NCBI RefSeq assembly: GCF_026213295.1
Contig: NC_079419.1
Coordinates: 21,083,180-21,147,179 of the forward strand
From: Gadus chalcogrammus
Lineage: Eukaryota > Chordata > Actinopteri > Gadiformes > Gadidae
Direction: 5' to 3'
Length of the DNA: 64,000 bases
The notes below the pieces were generated by a model that was not told where the DNA came from, did not search any database, and was given only the letters and a program-made list of their open reading frames with translations. The first letter of the stretch is position 1; every line of letters begins with the position of its first letter. A program made the translations under genes and the position numbers. This document shows, piece after piece, positions 43,308 through 53,823 of the stretch.

Positions 43308-44753
43308 ATGCAGAACCCGGATGGGACCGCGCCGGCTGCCGCGGCCACGCAGCGGGAGACGGCGGAGAACATCGCCCTGCTCCGCGAAGCTGTGTTATGG
43401 CTCACGCAATACGCAGTCCGAGACGCCCCGACCAGCCGACTCACCAAGCTCGGGCCCGACGATGACGTGGAGGCGTATCTCGAGACCTTTGAGCGGACCG
43501 CCCAGAGGGAGAACTGGCCAGTGGAGCAGTGGGCCCACATCGTGGCCCCGTTTCTCACCGGTCCTGCCCAGCAGGCGTACCAAGATCTGCCAGTGGAGAC
43601 TGCCAGGCAGTACCCCGCCCTCAAACAAGCAATCCTGGCGTACTACGGGCATAACCTCGCGGCCCGCGCGCAACGTCTCCACGACTGGCGATTCGACGCA
43701 CGGGGCGCGGTGCGGACGCAGATTCCACAACTCGGTCCGCTGGTGAAGAGATGGCCAACCTCCGGAGCAGGACCCAGCCCTATAGATAGGGTAATTATAG
43801 ACCATTCCATACGTCAGCTACCGCCGGATGCATGCAGGGTACTGGCCCACCACCACCCCGACACCATAGATGACCTGGTCAGGCAGCTGGAGAATTGGCA
43901 GGTGGCCCAGCGGCTGAGCAACCGGACCGGAACCACCCCACGACCCGCCGAGACCCGCCGAGACCGACGGGGACCCACGACCGGGGCTCCCGCAGCCGCA
44001 CCAGTCCCACCGCTCGTAACCCTGGAGAGTCGCGAAAGGAGACGGTGTTACGAGTGTGATCAGCCCGGCCATATAGCGCGCTACTGCCCGGGAAAGCAGG
44101 ACGTATCAATGCCGTCGGCCTACGCGGACTGGGGGGCGGACCGGCCCTGCATGCTGGCCACCTGCTGGGCACAGACGACGTCCCGGACCCCGACCATACC
44201 AGCAAGGGTGATGAACCAGGACACGCAGGCCATATTGGACACCGGCAGCGTGGTCACCCTCCGCCGCCCCGACTTGGCGGGAGGGAGGGAGGGGAAACCC
44301 ATGGAGGTGGCCTGCGTGCACGGGGACATACGGACCTATGAGTCCTGCTATGTGGTCGTACGGACACCACACGGGGTGTTTACGGCACGGGCGGGGATTG
44401 TACCCCACCTCCCGGTTCTGCTCCTAATTGGGAGGGACTGCCCGATATTTAACCGGTTGTGGGACCCAACGCGAGAACTCCGGGACAGGAGAGAACCTTC
44501 CCGCTGGGGGACGAGGAGAGCTCGGCAGGCGTACGGGGTCACACGGCACCCGTCGTCCCCCAGGGAATCGACGGCAGAGGACCAGGAGTCCGAGGGGGAC
44601 GGACCCTCCCAACCCGGATCGCCGGGACCCCAGGGTGTCCGGGGTGTCACACCCCGGACACCCTCACAGCGTCCGAGCAACCCGACCCCCCGGAAGACCC
44701 GGAGAGCTCCCCCCTCACCGAGTTTTCAGATTTCCTTCCGGAGAGGGAGGTAG
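43308..44753 (+). CDS. Gmr1-type gag and protease
   Basis: Open frame of 481 codons starting at ATG 43308, about 70 bp past the LTR. The N-terminal half is a gag capsid-like region (DVEAYLETFERTAQRENWPV, QQAYQDLPVE). A CCHC zinc knuckle (CYECDQPGHIARYC, about residues 247-260) is the RNA-binding nucleocapsid. An aspartic protease motif (AILDTGSVVTL, about residue 308, with LIGRDCP as its C-terminal flap-like block) follows in the same frame. The tail is proline/arginine-rich. The product would assemble particles in the cytoplasm and process itself. Confidence 0.85.
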   Translation: MQNPDGTAPAAAATQRETAENIALLREAVLWLTQYAVRDAPTSRLTKLGPDDDVEAYLETFERTAQRENWPVEQWAHIVAPFLTGPAQQAYQDLPVETARQYPALKQAILAYYGHNLAARAQRLHDWRFDARGAVRTQIPQLGPLVKRWPTSGAGPSPIDRVIIDHSIRQLPPDACRVLAHHHPDTIDDLVRQLENWQVAQRLSNRTGTTPRPAETRRDRRGPTTGAPAAAPVPPLVTLESRERRRCYECDQPGHIARYCPGKQDVSMPSAYADWGADRPCMLATCWAQTTSRTPTIPARVMNQDTQAILDTGSVVTLRRPDLAGGREGKPMEVACVHGDIRTYESCYVVVRTPHGVFTARAGIVPHLPVLLLIGRDCPIFNRLWDPTRELRDRREPSRWGTRRARQAYGVTRHPSSPRESTAEDQESEGDGPSQPGSPGPQGVRGVTPRTPSQRPSNPTPRKTRRAPPSPSFQISFRRGR

Positions 44754-44889
44754 GCTCGGCCCGACAATGACAGTTCGCCAGCGCCCAGCTCCAGGACGAG
44801 GCCCTGAAACACGCTTGGAGCCATGTGGTGGCCCACGACGGTCAAACCCGGGACTCGGTGAGTTGCACGTCGCACCCACACTTAACAGC

Positions 44890-45911
44890 ACAAGGGGGGG
44901 CTGTTATGTAGAGTGGTGGAAGGAGAGGAGGGAATAAGGGAACAATTGGTAGTTCCCCGGGCGTACGTAAGCAAGGTGCTGTTTATGGCCCACACCCACC
45001 TCCTGGGAGCCCGCTTGGGCATGGACAAGACCCGAGAGCGGGTCCTCGCGCGGTTTTATTGGCGGGGGGTAAAAAGGGACGTGTAGCGCCATTGTCAGGG
45101 GTGCCCCGAGTGCCAGAGGGTAGCGCCTAGGGCCACAGTCAGAAACCACCTTATCCCCATGCCAATTATAGAGACTACTTTCGAGCGGATAGCTCTGGAC
45201 ATTGTGGGGCCCCTCCCCAAGACCAGCCGGGGGCACCAATATATCCTGGTCCTGGTGGACTACGCCACCCGGTACCCCGAGGCCCTACCCCTGCGCGCAG
45301 CCACCGCAAAGGCGGTCGCCCGGGAGCTGATGCTCCTATTTAGCCGGGTGGGGATAGCCAAGGAGGTGTTAACCGATCAAGGCTTGTGCTTCATGTCCCG
45401 GGTAATGAAGGAACTACTCAGCTTCCTGCAGGTGAAGCAGCTCCGGACCTCCGTCTACCACCCCCAGACCGATGGCCTGGTGGAACGTTTTAACCGGACA
45501 TTGAAACAGATGTTGAAGAAGGCCATGGCTACAGATGGTAAGAACTGGGAGCAGCTGTTACCCCATGTGCTTTTCGCAGTCCGGGAGGTGCCCCAGGCGT
45601 CCACCGGCTTCTCTCCGTTCGAGCTACTGTACGGACGGAGGCCCCGCGGCATCTTGGACATCGCCAAGGAAGCATGGGAGAGCCAGCCGTCACCCCACCG
45701 CACCACCCTGGACCACGTAGAGCAGGTGAGGGACCGCATGGCCCGAGTGTGGCCCATCGTCCGAGAACACCTCCGGCAAGCCCAGCAGGTCCAAGCGAGG
45801 GTCTACAACAGGGGAGCCCAGCTGCGAACCCTCCATCCTGGGGAGCTGGTCCTGGTCCTGGTCCCCACGGCAGAGTGGGGACCAGGACCAGGAAGTAAAC
45901 TACCGGGTTAG
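44890..45911 (+). pseudogene. Gmr1-type integrase with an in-frame stop
   Basis: The plus-strand frame from about 44920 carries the HHCC zinc-binding region (FMAHTHLLGARLGMD, then CQGCPECQR) broken by TAG at 45084-45086 between the histidines and the cysteines. The catalytic core follows (45159-45911) with the three acidic positions in ALDIVGPLPK, VLTDQGLCFMS and GLVERFNRTLK. It integrates element DNA in the nucleus. It lies upstream of the reverse transcriptase, which starts 47 bp after the integrase frame ends. Confidence 0.85.
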
Positions 45912-47040
45912 ACAACCAGGGAGGCGGAAGCCCACCCAGGTCTATCACATTAACATCTTGAAACAGTGGCGAGGGGGAAGGGAACCCCCTGACCCTGCCC
46001 CCCTGGTGCTGGCGGCCCGACAAGAGATCCCGGAGGTTCCGGTGGGCGAGGACCTCAGCCCAGCCCAAAAGCAAGACTTGGACGACCTTATCATGCAGCA
46101 TCGGGATGTGTTTTCCGAACTTCCGGGGAGGACCACGGTCGCCCATCATGAAATCTGGACGGCGCCGGGAGTGAAGGTGAGAGTTCCACCCTACAGGATC
46201 CCGGAGGCCCGGAGAGAGGCCATCCAGGCCGAAGTCCGCCGGATGCTACAGCTCCGGGTCATCGAAGAGTCGCGCAGTGCCTGGTCCAGCCCGGTGGTCC
46301 TCGTACCAAAGCCAGATGGATCTTTCCGGTTCTGCAACGACTTCCGGAGGCTGAATGAGGCGTCCGAGTTTGACGCCTACCCCATGCCCCGGGTGGACGA
46401 GTTGATTAAACGCCTGGGACCGGCCCGTTATCTTTCGACCTTGGACCTAACCAAGGGATATTGGCAGGTACTGTTGACCCGGGCGGCCCGGGAGAAAACG
46501 GCGTTCTCAACTCCAGGGGGGCTCTACCAGTACACCGTCCTCCCCTTTGGAGTACATGGGGCGCCGGCCACCTTCCAAGGCATGATGGACCAGCTCCTGA
46601 GGCCCCACCAGGCCTACGCGGCGGCCTACATAGACGACATCATCATATATAGCCACAGCTGGGATGTCCACCTCCGCCAGCCGAGGGCGGTGCTAGGGGA
46701 GCTGCGGAAGGTGGGCCTCGCGGCCAACCCGGCCAAGTGCAGGCTCGGACAGGAGGAGACGGCGTACCTGGGGTACCAGGTGGGGCGCGGAATCATCCGA
46801 CCCCAGGAGAGCAAGGTGGCCGCCATCAGGGACTGGCCCCAGCCCCGCACCAAGAAACAGGTGAAGTCGTTTCTAGGGCTGGTTGGGTACTACCAGCGCT
46901 TTATACCCGGGTTCGCCACGCTGGCCAGCCCCCTGAACGACCTGACCCGGAAGGCCCTGCCGGATCGGATCACCTGGTCCGAGGCTGCTGGCCAGGCCTT
47001 TGGGACGCTCCGCGAAGCCTTGCGCGGAGCCGTTACTCAT

Positions 47041-48878
47041 AATAATAATAATAATAATAATAAATTGTATTTATAATGCACTTTATATTCAAGAATCTCA
47101 AAGTGCTTCAGAGAAAAAAATACCAAAAAAAAACTATTAAAAAGGGGGAACCTCAAAGAAAGTTTAGCTAAATGCTCTTTTAAAGAGATGGGTTTTGAGG
47201 TTCCGTTTAAAAAGAGCTGTAGTCTGTGGAGCCCTCAGGTGGTCAGGGAGGGCGTTCCATAGTCTAGGGGCAGCAGCAGAAAAGGCCCGATCACCCATGG
47301 TGCACAGCTTTGTATGTCGGGTTTGGAGGGTGTGAGTGGATCCTGAACGGAGTGTACGTGAGTTTGTCGGGGGGGTGAGGAGTTCCTGAAGGTAGAGGGG
47401 GGCAAGTCCGTGAAGGCACTGGTGGGTGAGGAGGGAGACCTTGTACTCAATTCTGAGTGAGACAGGGAGCCAGTGCAGTGATTTCAGGATGGGGGTGATG
47501 TGGTCATGCTTGCGCACCCTCATCAGGACCCTGGCAGCACTGTTTTGAATGTATTGGAGCCTCTGGATGCTCTTGCCAGGGATCCCAATGAGGAGTGCAT
47601 TGCAGTAGTCCAACCTGGAGGAGACAAAGGCATGGACGAGCTTCTCTGCATCAGCCAGGGTGAGTGATTGGCGGAGTTTGGCGATGTTCCTGAGGTGGTA
47701 TAAAGCTGTCTTACAGAGGTGTTTGATGTGGGTGTCAAAATTAAGTTGTGGGTCCATTTTAACACCGAGGTTGGTGACGGATGTGGAAAGGGGGATGTTT
47801 TTGCCAGAGAAGGTGATATTGGTGATGGTGGGGGAGCGGAGCTGATGTGGCGTGCCAATAAGGATGGCTTCCGTTTTATGGCTGTTAAGTTGTAGGAAGT
47901 TGAGCTTCATCCACGCCTCTATCTCCTCCAGGCAGGTGGTCAGTGTGGATGTTGGCAGAGGGGCAGAAGAAGTGGGGGTTGTCCTGATGTAGAGCTGTGT
48001 ATCATCAGCATAGCAGTGGTAAGACAAGCCATGCCTGCTAATGACACTACCCAGGGGGAGCATGTACAGTGAGAACAGTGTGGGGCCCAACACCGAGCCC
48101 TGGGGGACACCGCAGGTGACGTTGTTGGTGTGTGATTTTGCTTTGCCCAGGGCAACGTGCTCAGTTCTGTCAGTGAGGTACGAGGTGAACCAGTTCTTCA
48201 CATTTCCTGATAGTCCAATGGTGTATTGCAGGCGGTGAAGGAGAATATTGTGGTCAACCGTATCAAAAGCAGCTGTTAAGTCCAGGAGGATGAGGAGAGA
48301 TGGGGAGCCGGTGTCTGCTGCCATCAGGAGGTCATTTGTGACCCTGACCAAGGCTGTTTCTGTACTGTGGCCATAGCGGAAACCAGACTGGAATTTTTCA
48401 AACAAGTGATGTTGTATGAGGTGATCCTGGAGTTGTGCTGCAACTGTTTTTTCCAGAACTTTTGACAGAAATGGGAGATTTGAGATGGGCCTGTAGTTGG
48501 AGAGGACTTCTGGATCAAGGGTAGGTTTTTTTAATGTTGGTCTGATGACAGCAGTTTTTAATGCAGATGGGATATGGCCGGCCAGGAGGGAGTGGTTAAT
48601 GATATTGGTGATGAGTGGAGAGACAGCAGAGATGTTGGCCTTCAGCAGAGCTGTAGGGAAGGGGTCTAGTGCACAGGTGGATGGCTTCATTTTCCTGATG
48701 ACGTCCTCCACCTCTTCCTTTGTGATGCTGGAGAAGGAGCAGAGGGTCTGGACAGAGTCAATCGGTGGGTCAGCAGTTTGAAGGGGCAGGGCAGTAGTGA
48801 TGGAGAGGTGTGAGCGGATGTTATTCACTTTTTGTTTAAAAAAGTTGATGTGCATGTTGCACCTCTCCGTGGTGGCAT
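47041..48878 (-). mobile_element. 5'-truncated L2-like LINE nested in the Gmr1-type element
   Basis: Minus-strand LINE whose 3' end (low coordinates) is AGTGCATTATAAATACAATT followed by a (TTA/ATT)n microsatellite tail of about nine units. The 5' end at 48878 is truncated within the coding region, leaving no endonuclease. CAT occurs at both edges (47038-47040 and 48876-48878), at most a minimal target duplication. Another copy of the same 3' end lies at 58921-59296. Confidence 0.88.
47164..48855 (-). CDS. LINE reverse transcriptase, open over 563 codons
   Basis: Unbroken minus-strand frame. RT motifs in order: NYRPISNLPFLSKVLEK, GFRYGHSTETALVRVTNDLL, LILLDLTAAFDTVDH, GVPQGSVLGPTLFSLYM, CYADDTQLYI (catalytic FADD-type box) and the C-terminal HWLPVSLRIEYKV and WNALPDHLRAPQTT. 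The composition fits the L2-like LINEs of fish. The N-terminal apurinic endonuclease is missing because the copy is 5'-truncated, so it is not mobile on its own, but the absence of stops implies recent insertion. Confidence 0.88.
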   Translation of the reverse strand: MHINFFKQKVNNIRSHLSITTALPLQTADPPIDSVQTLCSFSSITKEEVEDVIRKMKPSTCALDPFPTALLKANISAVSPLITNIINHSLLAGHIPSALKTAVIRPTLKKPTLDPEVLSNYRPISNLPFLSKVLEKTVAAQLQDHLIQHHLFEKFQSGFRYGHSTETALVRVTNDLLMAADTGSPSLLILLDLTAAFDTVDHNILLHRLQYTIGLSGNVKNWFTSYLTDRTEHVALGKAKSHTNNVTCGVPQGSVLGPTLFSLYMLPLGSVISRHGLSYHCYADDTQLYIRTTPTSSAPLPTSTLTTCLEEIEAWMKLNFLQLNSHKTEAILIGTPHQLRSPTITNITFSGKNIPLSTSVTNLGVKMDPQLNFDTHIKHLCKTALYHLRNIAKLRQSLTLADAEKLVHAFVSSRLDYCNALLIGIPGKSIQRLQYIQNSAARVLMRVRKHDHITPILKSLHWLPVSLRIEYKVSLLTHQCLHGLAPLYLQELLTPPTNSRTLRSGSTHTLQTRHTKLCTMGDRAFSAAAPRLWNALPDHLRAPQTTALFKRNLKTHLFKRAFS

Positions 48879-49319
48879 CAGACCCCTGACTTTGCTTCCC
48901 CTCTGATAGTGCACACGGACGCCTCTGAGGTCGGGTTGGGGGGAGTCCTGTCCCAGGTCCGGGCGGGAGAAGAGCACCCCATCATGTACGTCAGCCGGAA
49001 GCTACTGCCGAACGAGCGGAACTACTCAATGGTAGAAAAGGAGGCCCTGGCCATTAAGTGGAGACTCGACAAGCTGAGGTACTACCTCCTAGGGCGGGAG
49101 TTTACTCTGGTCACCGACCACGCACCACTGTAGTGGATGGCAGGCGCAAAAAACACGAACGCCTGAGTGACACGATGGTTCCTGGCCCTACAGGACTTTA
49201 GGTTCAAGGTGGACCACCGACCGGGCCGGGAGCACGCCAACGCCGACGCCCTGTCACGACGGAACGCTTGCCTGGGTGGGTTCCCCGTCTACCGGAGGCC
49301 TGAGCAAACGGTGGGGGAG

Positions 49320-49636
49320 TGTGGCATCCCGCCCCTTAAACCTCGGCCCGGCCAGGCCCGAGGGTACGAACAGCTGGCCGGCGGGAGGAGACCAGGAAAC
49401 CACGGTATAAGGAGCCGGCATGCTGCAAACGGGGGGAGAACACGAGCGACAGCGACCTGGAGAGGACGGCCGAACCAGGGCGCTACGTAGAGGCTCACGG
49501 AGACCCTATAGTCGTGTTACATGAGTTATTTTCCTTTGTGTTACTCATTAAATGCCGAGTACGGCTTCACCCCTCCGCGACTAAGTGATTTATTCCGGGA
49601 ATCTGTCCCACGGGGACCTGTCCCACTGATCCCACA
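49320..49636 (+). repeat. 3' LTR of the Gmr1-type element
   Basis: Starts TGTGGCATCCCGCCCC right after the purine tract and ends CTGATCCCACA. It lacks the extra ~75 bp seen in the 5' LTR and differs near its 3' edge (CCCACGGGGACCTGTCCCAC). Confidence 0.9.
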
Positions 49637-50330
49637 ATAAATATACACACAGCGCAGAGAGCAGATAGAGTGTGTTGAGAGTGTAAATTGTGGTTAAGTG
49701 GCGGCCTTATGCCATAAGGTACCACATATTTCAGCCGGACAGATAGAACTCTCATCTCAGAACTTTCATCGATTGATACGTGTGTAGTCTCCCCCACCGC
49801 TCTTCGTAGTCTCTGTAGCCAAGCCCCCCCCCCCCCATCTCAACACCTCCCTGCACGTTGAGAAGAGAACTATTCCCGGTTCTATCTCAACGCCTCCCCC
49901 TGCTCGTTGAGAAGAGAAATATTCCAAGTTCTATCTCAACCTCTCCCCCTGTACCACAAGAAGAATCCAACTAGGCGACTCCCTGCTTTCCAAGAAGCGA
50001 ATTATTACTGCTTTCCCCACACCCAACCCCAGAATCCCCTCAAGTGTCTGCCCCCACCAGGCGAGCCCAAGTTCGCTTTACAACAATAGGGTCACCCATG
50101 AAACAGCCGGTCAAAAACCCACTTGACTTTAACATACATACTGGAACAGAGAGGATCTCATTCGTTCCTATACGCCCCCCATTCCCCATCAACCTATTAG
50201 GCAGGGACCTGATGGGTTCCCTGCAGATCACACTGGCCTGCGACTTAGGGAGCACCACCCTTACACACCTAGTCTGTACCCTAAACCACTCTCTTGATAC
50301 TGGGGCCTCTTCTGTTCTCCCTCTATACCA
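49637..50330 (+). pseudogene. Endogenous retrovirus-like fragment with protease-end motif
   Basis: Plus-strand sequence includes INLLGRDLMGSLQIT (about 50187-50232), the block that closes a retroviral aspartic protease, preceded by a pyrimidine-rich stretch with a threefold ~57-bp repeat (49838-49950, units with ATCTCAAC and CGTTGAGAAGAGAA). No catalytic DTG, LTR or other gene is seen. The fragment ends abruptly at the Harbinger terminus. Old, incomplete remnant. Confidence 0.55.
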
Positions 50331-52043
50331 GGGGCCGTATTCACAAAGGATTTTAGGGCTAAAAGTAGGTCCTAATTGGCGAATTTAGGAGTAACTCCTA
50401 AAAATAATGGGTGTGTCACTCTTAAATTTAGGACTCCTAACTTTTTTCACTAAGAGCAATTCACAAAGTATTTTAGGCCTAAAAGTAGCACCTAAGTCTG
50501 GGAGAGCTTAAAAGTCCTCAAGAGGACTCCTAACTCAGTAAGACCTATTCACAAAGAATCGTAAATGCCTGCGAGACGAAATGTTAGGGTATTAAACTTG
50601 TTGTGGAGTTAATCGCGATGCAATAACATCCCCGACTAACAGGAATAATCCGATTAGTCCCGAAATAAAATGTTTGGCCACACTACGTTATTTAGCAACA
50701 GGGGAAATGCAACTTTGCAATGCCGACGATTTAAAAATATCGCAACCATCAGTCAGCCGTGCCATAAACTTTCCTTTGGACATTCAACAATTACACAGGA
50801 TCAAAGCCAACTTCATGGCAATTGCAGGTATGCCCGGTGTGGTCGGTGCTATTGACGGGACGCACATAAAAATAATTGCGCCATCAAAAGACGAGGACGT
50901 GTTCGTCAATAGGAAGAAAGTGCATTCCATCAACACGCAGGTTGTTTTTGATGCAAATTTTAACATAGCCTACTGTATGTTGTTGCAAAGTGGCCTGGAT
51001 CTTCAGCTACCCATGATTCGCGCATTTTAATGGGGAGCGGTCTGAGGCAGCTTTTTGAGATGTACCAGTTGGGTGTCACTTGCTGGGAGACAGTGACTAT
51101 CCATGCAAGACGTGGCTCTAGACACCCTACCTCAATCCACAACCGGGAGCACAGTTAAAGTATAACATGTAAGTGATTACGCAGATTACGCTTAGTCCTA
51201 TGCGTAAAACACATCGTATTGGCTCTTTGACGTCTTTTATTTGTTGAATCAATATTATTGTTTACTGATTTCTTCCATATATGGTAGAGCACACAAACAT
51301 ACACGAAATGTTGTGGAGAGAGGAATTGGGCAGATGAAACGTCGGTTCATGTCCTCCACGGCGAAATACGCCTCACCCCAGAGAGGGCAAGCACAGTAAT
51401 CACTGTATGTGCCATTCTACACAACCTCTGCAAGCGGAGGAACATTCCACAGCCAGACGATGACGATGATGATGATGATGATGATGATGGCGATCAACAT
51501 GACAATGAATTTGGCCGTGTGGAACCGAGTGGACTGGCATTTAGGGATCACTTTGAAAACACATTTTAGGTAAACACCTTGGCACAAATCAGTCAACACT
51601 TGTGTAGTTCATAACATTTATTTTCTTTTAAATTTTACGTATTTTTATTGTTTGCTTTCTCTCTCTCTTGAACGTGCAGGCCACAACGTCATTATCGTGG
51701 TCTGCACAAAATTGTCATCATGCGTGTATTCTGCTAACTGCACTATAACTACTTAATAGGAATTGATTTCTAGCCTAGGCTATTTCCTTGTTCTTCGGTG
51801 ATTCAGTTGGCTCGTCTGAACAACCAATCACCGAACTGACTGCTTCTAAACTCGTGCACGAGAATTGACGTAATCCATAGCAACGGCGCGTCACTCTTAG
51901 TTCACTCTTTGTGATTTATCCTTAGTAAGAGTAGGTCTCAGCGGCTTTGTGAATAACTTTTAAGAAAAACCTACGTAAAATGTTTTAGCGCGAGTTAGGA
52001 GCACTCCTAGCGGTAAGATAAAATGCTTTGTGAATACGGCCCC
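50331..52043 (+). mobile_element. Harbinger transposon with both termini
   Basis: Inverted ends GGGGCCGTATTCACAAAG and CTTTGTGAATACGGCCCC. Subterminal TTAGGAGTAACTCCTAA-type repeats follow on the left and GTTAGGAGCACTCCTAGC on the right. It carries a two-exon transposase gene, degraded. The 3-bp target duplication is not evident (CCA and AGA), and the flanks belong to different old elements (retrovirus-like left, LINE right). Confidence 0.85.
50590..51569 (+). pseudogene. Harbinger transposase (HARBI1-like), two exons, frameshifted
   Basis: Exon 1 (to 51168) carries KISQPSVSRAINFPLD, GMPGVVGAIDGTHIKIIAPS with the first catalytic aspartate (AIDGTH), and FVNRKKVHSINTQ. It breaks at about 51030 (stop in IRAF) although related text continues to CAACCGGGAGC. 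A GTAAGT donor at 51169 and a TAG acceptor at 51285-51287 bound a 119-bp intron. Exon 2 reads RNVVERGIGQMKRRF and then loses frame at about 51348, where the reverse copy at 32466 keeps it. The C-terminus has a GAT-repeat poly-D run. The protein would cut and paste Harbinger ends with a Myb-like partner, which is absent here. Confidence 0.82.
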
Positions 52044-53185
52044 AGATCTCTGGGCTCGGTAATTGCATCACACAGCTTTTCCTATCACTGGTATGCTTAC
52101 GACACTCAGCAATTTCTCTCTTTCCCCTCATCTGATAAAGCCCTGATTGCAACACGCATATCGGAATGTCTGGCGGACGTCAGCACCTGGACAACTGCCC
52201 ATCAACTGAGGCTTAACCTTAACAAAACCGAGCTCCTCCTAATCCCAGGGAAAGATTGCCCACATATGGATTTACCGGTCACCGTTGAGAACATCACTGT
52301 ATCTTCCTCTCCAACTGCCAGAAACCTTGGTGTGGTATTGGACAATCAGTTATGCTGCACCGCAAACATCACTCCGATCCTGTAGATTTGCAGTTTACAA
52401 CATCCACAGAAGGGAAGCAGCTCAGCTCAGCTTCTAGTCCAATCACTGGTCATCTCCCGCCTCGACTACTACTGCGATTAAACCTTTGCAGCGCATCCAG
52501 AATGCGGTAATGCGCCTCGTGTTCAACCTACCGAAGTTCTCCCATGTGACCCCCCCTCTTCCGGGACCTCCACTGGCTCCCTGTAGTAGCTCGCATCAAA
52601 TTTAAGACGATGGTACTGGCATACAAGGCAGTCGATGGAACTGCCCCTGCCTACTTCCAAGCATTGCTAAAGCCACACACCCCAGCTCGATCCCTCCGCT
52701 CAACTACCTCAGCTGGACATCTGGTACCGCCATCGCTAAGAGCTAGCAAAGGCCGTTCAGCAAAGTCACAACTTTTCTCGGTTTTGGGACCTCAGTGGTG
52801 GAACGAGCTCCCTGCCGCTCTCAGGACCGCAGAGTCGCTCACTATCTTCCGAAAAAGGCTCAAGACTCACCTGTTCAGAGTCCACCTCGACACTGCATAG
52901 CCACCCTCCCCCTTCTGGCCACCATTGTACACTCTATTGAATTGTGTTGTATTGTATTGTATTGTATTATAGTACTTAACTGTGTAGCAACTGCAGTAGC
53001 AGCTATCATTGCTGCAACACGGGGAATTGGTTAGCCTAGCGATTGTTGTATTTGCACTTGGTTCTATGAACATCCTTTCTGTACCGACAGCGATATATTG
53101 ATGCACTTCTTATGACAAATGTACTTATTGTAAGTCGCTTTGGATAAAAGCGTCTGCTAAATGCCCTAAATGTAAATGTAAATGA
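52044..53185 (+). pseudogene. L2-like LINE 3' half relic
   Basis: Plus-strand pieces: GSVIASHSFSYHWYAYDTQQ (catalytic YADD changed to YAYD), WTTAHQLRLNLNKTELLL, ARNLGVVLDNQL (52023-52385), then HWLPVVARIKFKTMVLAYKA and WWNELPAALRTAESLTIFRK (52560-52900). The 3' end has the widespread fish tail AAGTCGCTTTGGATAAAAGC followed by GTCTGCTAAATG and TAAATG repeats. Stops and frameshifts make it dead. The 5' part was cut by the Harbinger element. Confidence 0.83.
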
Positions 53186-53823
53186 TAATAGTAGTATTCA
53201 TTTAGTTGAAAGAAGGAGGCCGAACCCCTTTCTATTGTTAGTCAAGTTGAAGGTTTTATCCTATTGTTCTCTCTTCCCCTCACTCCCTTCCACCCTAAAC
53301 ACCTAGCTATGTGTTAGGACCAGATTGTCAGTTTTTGTATTTGTTTGTGTGTTTGAGTGACTGTGTGAGTGCTGAGATAAGGGGAGCCATTCCCTAGTTA
53401 ATATCTGCAGAGCATGCATGTATTTGAAATAAATTATAATTACTGTGTTTTTGATTAACCAACATTAATTGTTTTAACAATCTTTAAAACTTTGCATTTT
53501 TTCTAAATTGATTCTCTTTTCTCTTCAGGAAGTGGCAATATAAGCAGTGAAGGATGGCCAACACTCATCATTTTAATTGTTTACATTATTCCAAACATTC
53601 TCTCTTCATGAAGTGGTGGTATAAGCAGTGAAGAATGCCTAACACTCACAAACATAATGGGCCATTTGTCAGTTAGCATTTCTGCGCTTTAAAACCGTAC
53701 TCCTTAAAACAGAGGTTTTGGAGTTTAACACGCAGCTGCGCAAGAGGTTGAACCTGATTGCTGTGTAACGACTCGTAGAGGATCAGCTGATTCCTAGCTG
53801 ACTCGGTTTAAACTGCTTGGAAA
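53186..53823. other. No recognised gene
   Basis: AT-rich. A short direct repeat (GAAGTGG followed by TATAAGCAGTGAAGRATG and AACACTCA) occurs at about 53530-53570 and 53610-53655. No coding frame or element ends. Confidence 0.4.

Larger units (their letters stand above)
45958..49270 (+). pseudogene. Gmr1-type reverse transcriptase and RNase H, split by a LINE
   Basis: 45958-47040 encodes a complete RT (VVLVPKPDGSFRFCNDFRRL, LDLTKGYWQV, TVLPFGVHGAPATFQ, AAYIDDIIIYSHSWD, LGLVGYYQRFIPGF). The frame stops being gypsy at GAVTH, where a LINE enters, and resumes at about 48879 with PDFASPLIVHTDASEVGLGG, then VEKEALAIKW and TDHAPL. Two stops (TAG 49131-49133, TGA 49164-49166) precede the remaining FRFKVDHRPGREHANADALS. 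The YIDD box and RNase H acids are intact. Joining across the LINE is in frame, so the insertion is younger than the frame. Confidence 0.88.
42847..49636 (+). mobile_element. Gmr1-type Ty3/gypsy LTR retrotransposon with nested LINE
   Basis: Two LTRs (42847-43238 and 49320-49636) flank gag-protease, integrase, reverse transcriptase and RNase H, in that order, on the plus strand. Having integrase before reverse transcriptase is a Ty1/copia-like order in a gypsy-type element and defines the Gmr1 group known from cod and other deuterostomes. ATAA precedes the left LTR (42843-42846) and follows the right LTR (49637-49640). A primer-binding-like TATGGTGGAGAATGC follows the left LTR and a purine tract (GGTGGGGGAG) precedes the right one. 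A LINE sits in the RNase H region. Stops in integrase and RNase H make this copy non-autonomous. Confidence 0.92.

Noticed and set aside
49838..49950. Threefold CTCCCC/GTTGAGAAGAG repeat considered as a regulatory array
   Set aside because: It lies in an old retroviral-like fragment and shows no link to a promoter.
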